7,371 nucleotides of DNA from JAJPHJ01 sp035622315 (GTDB taxonomy: Bacteria; Vulcanimicrobiota; Vulcanimicrobiia; Eremiobacterales; Eremiobacteraceae). Below are positions 6,094 through 7,371 of this stretch, in pieces. The DNA lies in NCBI GenBank assembly GCA_035622315.1, contig DASPVP010000143.1:1-7371 (forward strand), given 5' to 3'. Positions within the stretch are counted from its first letter, which is position 1; every line of letters starts with the position of its first letter. The notes under the pieces were generated by a model. The model was not told the origin of the DNA and made no database searches. It saw nothing but the letters and a program-made list of their open reading frames with translations. The translations under genes were made by a program, and so were the position numbers.

Positions 6094-7023
6094 CTATTGG
6101 ATGTTGGGATCGAGAGCGTCGCGCAGGCCGTCGCCCATGTAGTTCACCGCGAGCACGGTGATGAGGATCATGAGACCGGGATAGATGGCAGCCCACGGCG
6201 CGATCGTGACGTTCTCCTGTGCGTTCGCGAGCATGCTGCCCCACGATGCCTGCGGCGGCTGGATGCCGTAGCCCAAGAACGAGAGTACGGACTCGAGCAG
6301 GATCACGTTGCCTACATCGAGCGTGGCCTGCACGACGATCGGCGCGACGGCGTTGGGCAACAAGTGCTTGCTGACGATGCGCGCATCGCGGCAGCCGATG
6401 GCTCGCGCCGCTTCGGCGAATTCTTGCTCGCGCAGGCTTAAGAACTGCCCCCGCACGAGGCGGGCCACGTTCATCCAAGACAGCAGCCCGATGATGATCA
6501 CGATGGTGCTGAAGTTGAGCGCCGCCTTCGTCGAGGACGCCGCGACGATGCCGGTGAGCACGAGCAGCACGGGCAAGAGCGGAATGGAGAGAAAGGTGTC
6601 GGTGAGACGCATGAGCAGACCGTCGATGCGACCGCCGTAGTAACCCGCGATCGCGCCGATGATCGTGCCGAGCACCACCTCGATGACGACGGCAAAGGTC
6701 GCGACCGTCAGCGAGATACGCGCGCCGAAGAGGAGCCGCGTGTACAGATCGCGGCCGATCTCATCGGTGCCGAGCCAGTGGCCGAACTGTCCTGGCGCGA
6801 GCGGGGTGCCTTGCCAGTGCGTGTCGATCGCGTTCGGGTCGAAGTGGGAAAGCCACGGGGCGAAGACGGCGCCCAAAACCATGATCAGCAGTACCACAGC
6901 GCCGGTCAACGCCAGCCGATGCCGCTTGAACTTGCGCCACGTCTGATGACGTTCTTGGACGAACTCTTCTTCGTAGTTCGGATTGAGCACGGGCTGCGGA
7001 AGCGCGTCGGTCACATACGCCAT
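6094..7023 (-). CDS. ABC transporter permease, DppC/OppC type
   Basis: This 309-residue inner-membrane protein is a permease subunit of a dipeptide/oligopeptide/nickel-class ABC importer; it pairs with a DppB-type partner, two ATPases and an extracytoplasmic binding protein. A cytoplasmic N-terminal tail (about 1-37) leads into TM1 (about 38-57). The hallmark HWLGTDEIGRDLYTRLLFG at 82-100 follows, then further segments near 102-130, 146-165, 171-187, 228-250 and 279-297. The EAA loop that contacts the ATPase is EFAEAARAIG from 201 through KHLLPN ending at 224. Length is normal. The ATG at 7023 is preceded by AGAGG, which overlaps the TAG of the upstream permease gene, with nine bases between the genes; this shows tight translational linkage. 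The transported solute (peptide, oligosaccharide or metal complex) cannot be told from the permease alone. No ATPase or binding protein is in the window. Confidence 0.94.
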   Translation of the reverse strand: MAYVTDALPQPVLNPNYEEEFVQERHQTWRKFKRHRLALTGAVVLLIMVLGAVFAPWLSHFDPNAIDTHWQGTPLAPGQFGHWLGTDEIGRDLYTRLLFGARISLTVATFAVVIEVVLGTIIGAIAGYYGGRIDGLLMRLTDTFLSIPLLPVLLVLTGIVAASSTKAALNFSTIVIIIGLLSWMNVARLVRGQFLSLREQEFAEAARAIGCRDARIVSKHLLPNAVAPIVVQATLDVGNVILLESVLSFLGYGIQPPQASWGSMLANAQENVTIAPWAAIYPGLMILITVLAVNYMGDGLRDALDPNIQ

Positions 7024-7029
7024 GTCGTG

Positions 7030-7034
7030 CCTCT
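7030..7034 (-). promoter_or_regulatory. Shine-Dalgarno of the DppC-type permease, overlapping a stop codon
   Basis: AGAGG on the - strand, with a 6-base spacer to the ATG at 7023. It overlaps the TAG (7033-7035) of the upstream permease gene, so terminating ribosomes can re-initiate. It supports the chosen start. Confidence 0.65.
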
Positions 7035-7371
7035 AGTCGTACTTCACGCGCGGATCGAGCCAGCCGTACGCCAGATCCGCAAGCAGGTTGAAGAACACGA
7101 CCAGTACGGCGCTCAGCACGAGATAAGCCATCAGCAGCGAGAAATCTTGTTGTCCGAGCGCGACGATGAAGAGCCGTCCCATACCTGGCCACGCGAAGAT
7201 CGATTCGGTGACGATGGCGCCCGAGAAGAGACCCGGCAGCGAGAGCGCGGTGATCGTGACCACCGGCATGAGCGCGTTCTTCAGACCGTGCTTGAGCAAG
7301 ATGCGCATGAAGGGCAGACCCTTCGCCGCAGCCGTGCGCATGTATTCGGTGTGCAGCACTTCTTGCATCGA
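7033..7371 (-). CDS. ABC transporter permease, DppB/OppB type (C-terminal part only)
   Basis: The frame runs off the right edge of the window, so only about the last 113 residues are present; the ATG at 7368 is internal. The visible part carries the EAA-type loop (EYMRTAAAKGL ... LKHGLKNALMP), a hydrophobic segment with the DppB-typical GAIVTESIFAWPGMGRL, a last transmembrane segment (LVLSAVLVVFFNLLADLAYGWL) and the family-typical tail LDPRVKYD. Full DppB/OppB proteins are about 300-340 residues, so roughly two thirds is missing. It would form the heterodimeric channel with the DppC-type permease nine bases downstream. Confidence 0.93.
   Translation of the reverse strand, partial: SMQEVLHTEYMRTAAAKGLPFMRILLKHGLKNALMPVVTITALSLPGLFSGAIVTESIFAWPGMGRLFIVALGQQDFSLLMAYLVLSAVLVVFFNLLADLAYGWLDPRVKYD

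Overview
The window is GC-rich bacterial DNA with tight gene packing; the longest non-coding stretch is about 118 bases. The gene content (bacterial SNF2 helicase, group II PLP decarboxylase, ROK kinase, dipeptide-type ABC permeases, a small lipoprotein) is widespread and does not identify a phylum. The lipoprotein shows a bacterial Sec/lipobox export system, and Shine-Dalgarno (SD) sequences precede three genes. CTC is a frequent leucine codon, matching the tRNA-Leu(GAG) encoded here. A soil-type high-GC lineage such as Eremiobacterota would fit, but this is a guess.

Left part, + strand (1-4032): a 5'-truncated SNF2-family helicase/ATPase, then 16 bases later a complete pyridoxal-phosphate-dependent decarboxylase, then 11 bases later (or 68, if the internal ATG is used) a very small CxxC...CxxC putative zinc-ribbon protein. 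The block ends in a strong hairpin at 4054-4077. The hairpin has T-rich flanks on both sides, so it probably also terminates the genes converging from the right.

Right part, - strand (7371 down to 4102): in transcription order, the C-terminal end of a DppB/OppB-type permease, a complete DppC/OppC-type permease with its SD overlapping the previous stop codon, a 118-base spacer with a 12-bp direct repeat and a hairpin, a tRNA-Leu(GAG) with encoded CCA, a ROK-family sugar kinase (glucokinase-like), and a secreted lipoprotein of unknown function. All are co-oriented, so an opp/dpp - tRNA - ROK - lipoprotein read-through transcript is possible though not shown.

The most unusual arrangement is the tRNA-ROK junction. 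The last A of the tRNA's CCA is also the first base of the kinase's AAAGGAG ribosome-binding sequence, and only 11 bases separate the mature tRNA 3' end from the ATG. The kinase therefore cannot have an ordinary promoter of its own between the two. Its mRNA must start within or upstream of the tRNA, and tRNA 3' processing would produce an 11-base leader. No phage, transposon, CRISPR or defence module was recognised.
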